Assembly (NCBI GenBank): GCA_030602675.1
Contig: JAUVZH010000196.1
Span: 1-5,801 of the forward strand
DNA from: Candidatus Heimdallarchaeota archaeon
GTDB lineage: Archaea > Asgardarchaeota > Heimdallarchaeia > JABLTI01
Length of the DNA: 5,801 nucleotides
Direction of reading: 5' to 3'
Part shown: piece after piece, positions 5,157 through 5,801 of the stretch
Numbering within the stretch: position 1 is the stretch's first letter
How the letters are laid out: the number at the start of each line of letters is the position of its first letter
Program-made: the position numbers and the translations under genes
The notes under the pieces: model-generated
Told to the model about the DNA's origin: nothing
Databases searched by the model: none
The model's input: only the letters and a program-made list of their open reading frames with translations

Positions 5157-5799
5157 ACTCTTTTATTTTGGACATCTCTTCATTGACTTTCAAGAAAATT
5201 TCAATACCTGATTTAAACAATTTGCTAAACTTAGGTATCTCTTTTTCTCTAAACAATAAAAGCTGTTCCATTAGTTGGAATTGCAACATAGCTTGCTCTG
5301 TAAACAAAATATGATGCATTTCATCATAATTTCTAACAATTTCTTGAGTTTCTTGTAACGTTATACCAAGTAACTGTAGAATCCCCCTGAACTCACTTAC
5401 AGAATTTGACTTATTTAATTTTTTAATATAACGAGATATTTGACTAAGTTTCTGATCATAAGAACTACGATATCTCAATAGTAGTACAAGTCTTCTAAAG
5501 AATTCTTCTAACATGATAATTAGCTCAATATCAGTTTCAAACTTATCCATCAAAATACTACTGAGATTACTGTAATCAACTTCTTTTGTCGAAACCAGGG
5601 AAGGTAGTGACATTGCAGTTTGATTGAGAATGTCAGTTAGTGATTCTAGTGAATCCTTTGACTCCTTCAAAATAACTGATTCTTTTCCATCCTTTTTTTT
5701 TGTAGCTTTTTTTGGTTTTGTAGTAGTTTCCTTACTAGTTGATTTAGTACTTGTTTTTTTTGTACCATTAGTTTTTGTCTTTGGTTTCGCAGTTGATTT
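5155..5799 (-). CDS. Helical protein with Lys/Thr-rich N-terminal region, unknown function, 5'-partial
   Basis: The frame is open to the right window edge, so the TTG at 5670 is not the true start and no in-frame ATG is visible in the first part; 214 residues are seen. I do not recognise the family. Visible residues 1-43 are low complexity, with about 15 Lys and 11 Thr plus Ser (for example KTKTNGTKKTSTKSTSK), likely disordered and suited to nucleic-acid or acidic-surface binding. From about residue 44 on the sequence is mostly predicted helix with amphipathic, leucine-rich stretches (for example IELIIMLEEFFRRLVLLLRY and MLQFQLMEQLLLFREK), resembling a helical bundle or coiled coil rather than a membrane protein, since charges are interspersed. 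There are no Cys and no catalytic motif. It is the promoter-proximal gene relative to the ATP-grasp ligase, 9 bases apart, suggesting related roles. The gene is real judging by the operon layout and uninterrupted frame. Confidence 0.68.
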   Translation of the reverse strand, partial: KSTAKPKTKTNGTKKTSTKSTSKETTTKPKKATKKKDGKESVILKESKDSLESLTDILNQTAMSLPSLVSTKEVDYSNLSSILMDKFETDIELIIMLEEFFRRLVLLLRYRSSYDQKLSQISRYIKKLNKSNSVSEFRGILQLLGITLQETQEIVRNYDEMHHILFTEQAMLQFQLMEQLLLFREKEIPKFSKLFKSGIEIFLKVNEEMSKIKE

Positions 5800-5801
5800 T
5801 T

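Noticed and set aside
5129..5314. Small + strand frame over the operon junction
   Set aside because: It is antisense to two coupled - strand genes and has no independent evidence.

Overview
The window is AT-rich (roughly one third G+C by eye) and most likely comes from an archaeon. It carries a recognisable eukaryote/archaeal-type ribosomal protein eL13, a TldE/PmbA-like protein, and a COG2232-type ATP-grasp enzyme that begins with the GFNxRPIAxSA signature common in archaeal members as I recall them. eL13 is known in archaea mainly from Thermoproteota-type (TACK) and Asgard lineages. The low GC, the clear Shine-Dalgarno sites and the long charged tails make a mesophilic Asgard archaeon my best guess. 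This is an inference, not a demonstration.

Layout from left to right: (1) a TldE/PmbA-like gene on the + strand, cut off at its 5' end by the window edge. (2) Converging on it, on the - strand, eL13 with a very long charged C-terminal extension. The two genes share a short spacer holding a perfect 8-bp hairpin flanked by T-tracts that looks like a terminator. (3) On the - strand, upstream of eL13, a small four-helix membrane protein of unknown function. (4) A divergent promoter region of about 130 bases with several inverted-repeat elements. (5) On the + strand, a Cys/Met-metabolism PLP-dependent enzyme (gamma-lyase/gamma-synthase/sulfhydrylase fold) with an atypical substrate pocket. (6) Converging on it after only 7 bases, a - strand two-gene operon. 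Its first gene encodes a helical protein with a Lys/Thr-rich low-complexity N-terminal region and runs off the right edge of the window. Its second gene encodes the COG2232-like ATP-grasp ligase, and its ribosome binding site overlaps the stop codon of the first gene.

The genes do not form one obvious pathway. They are four transcription units in alternating convergent and divergent orientation. I see no tRNA, rRNA, CRISPR array, insertion sequence or attachment site, and no stretch longer than about 135 bases lacks a gene. I do not see a self-evident new system. The points most worth a second look are the eL13 extension, the PLP enzyme's altered active site, and the coupled pair of an unknown helical protein with an ATP-grasp ligase.
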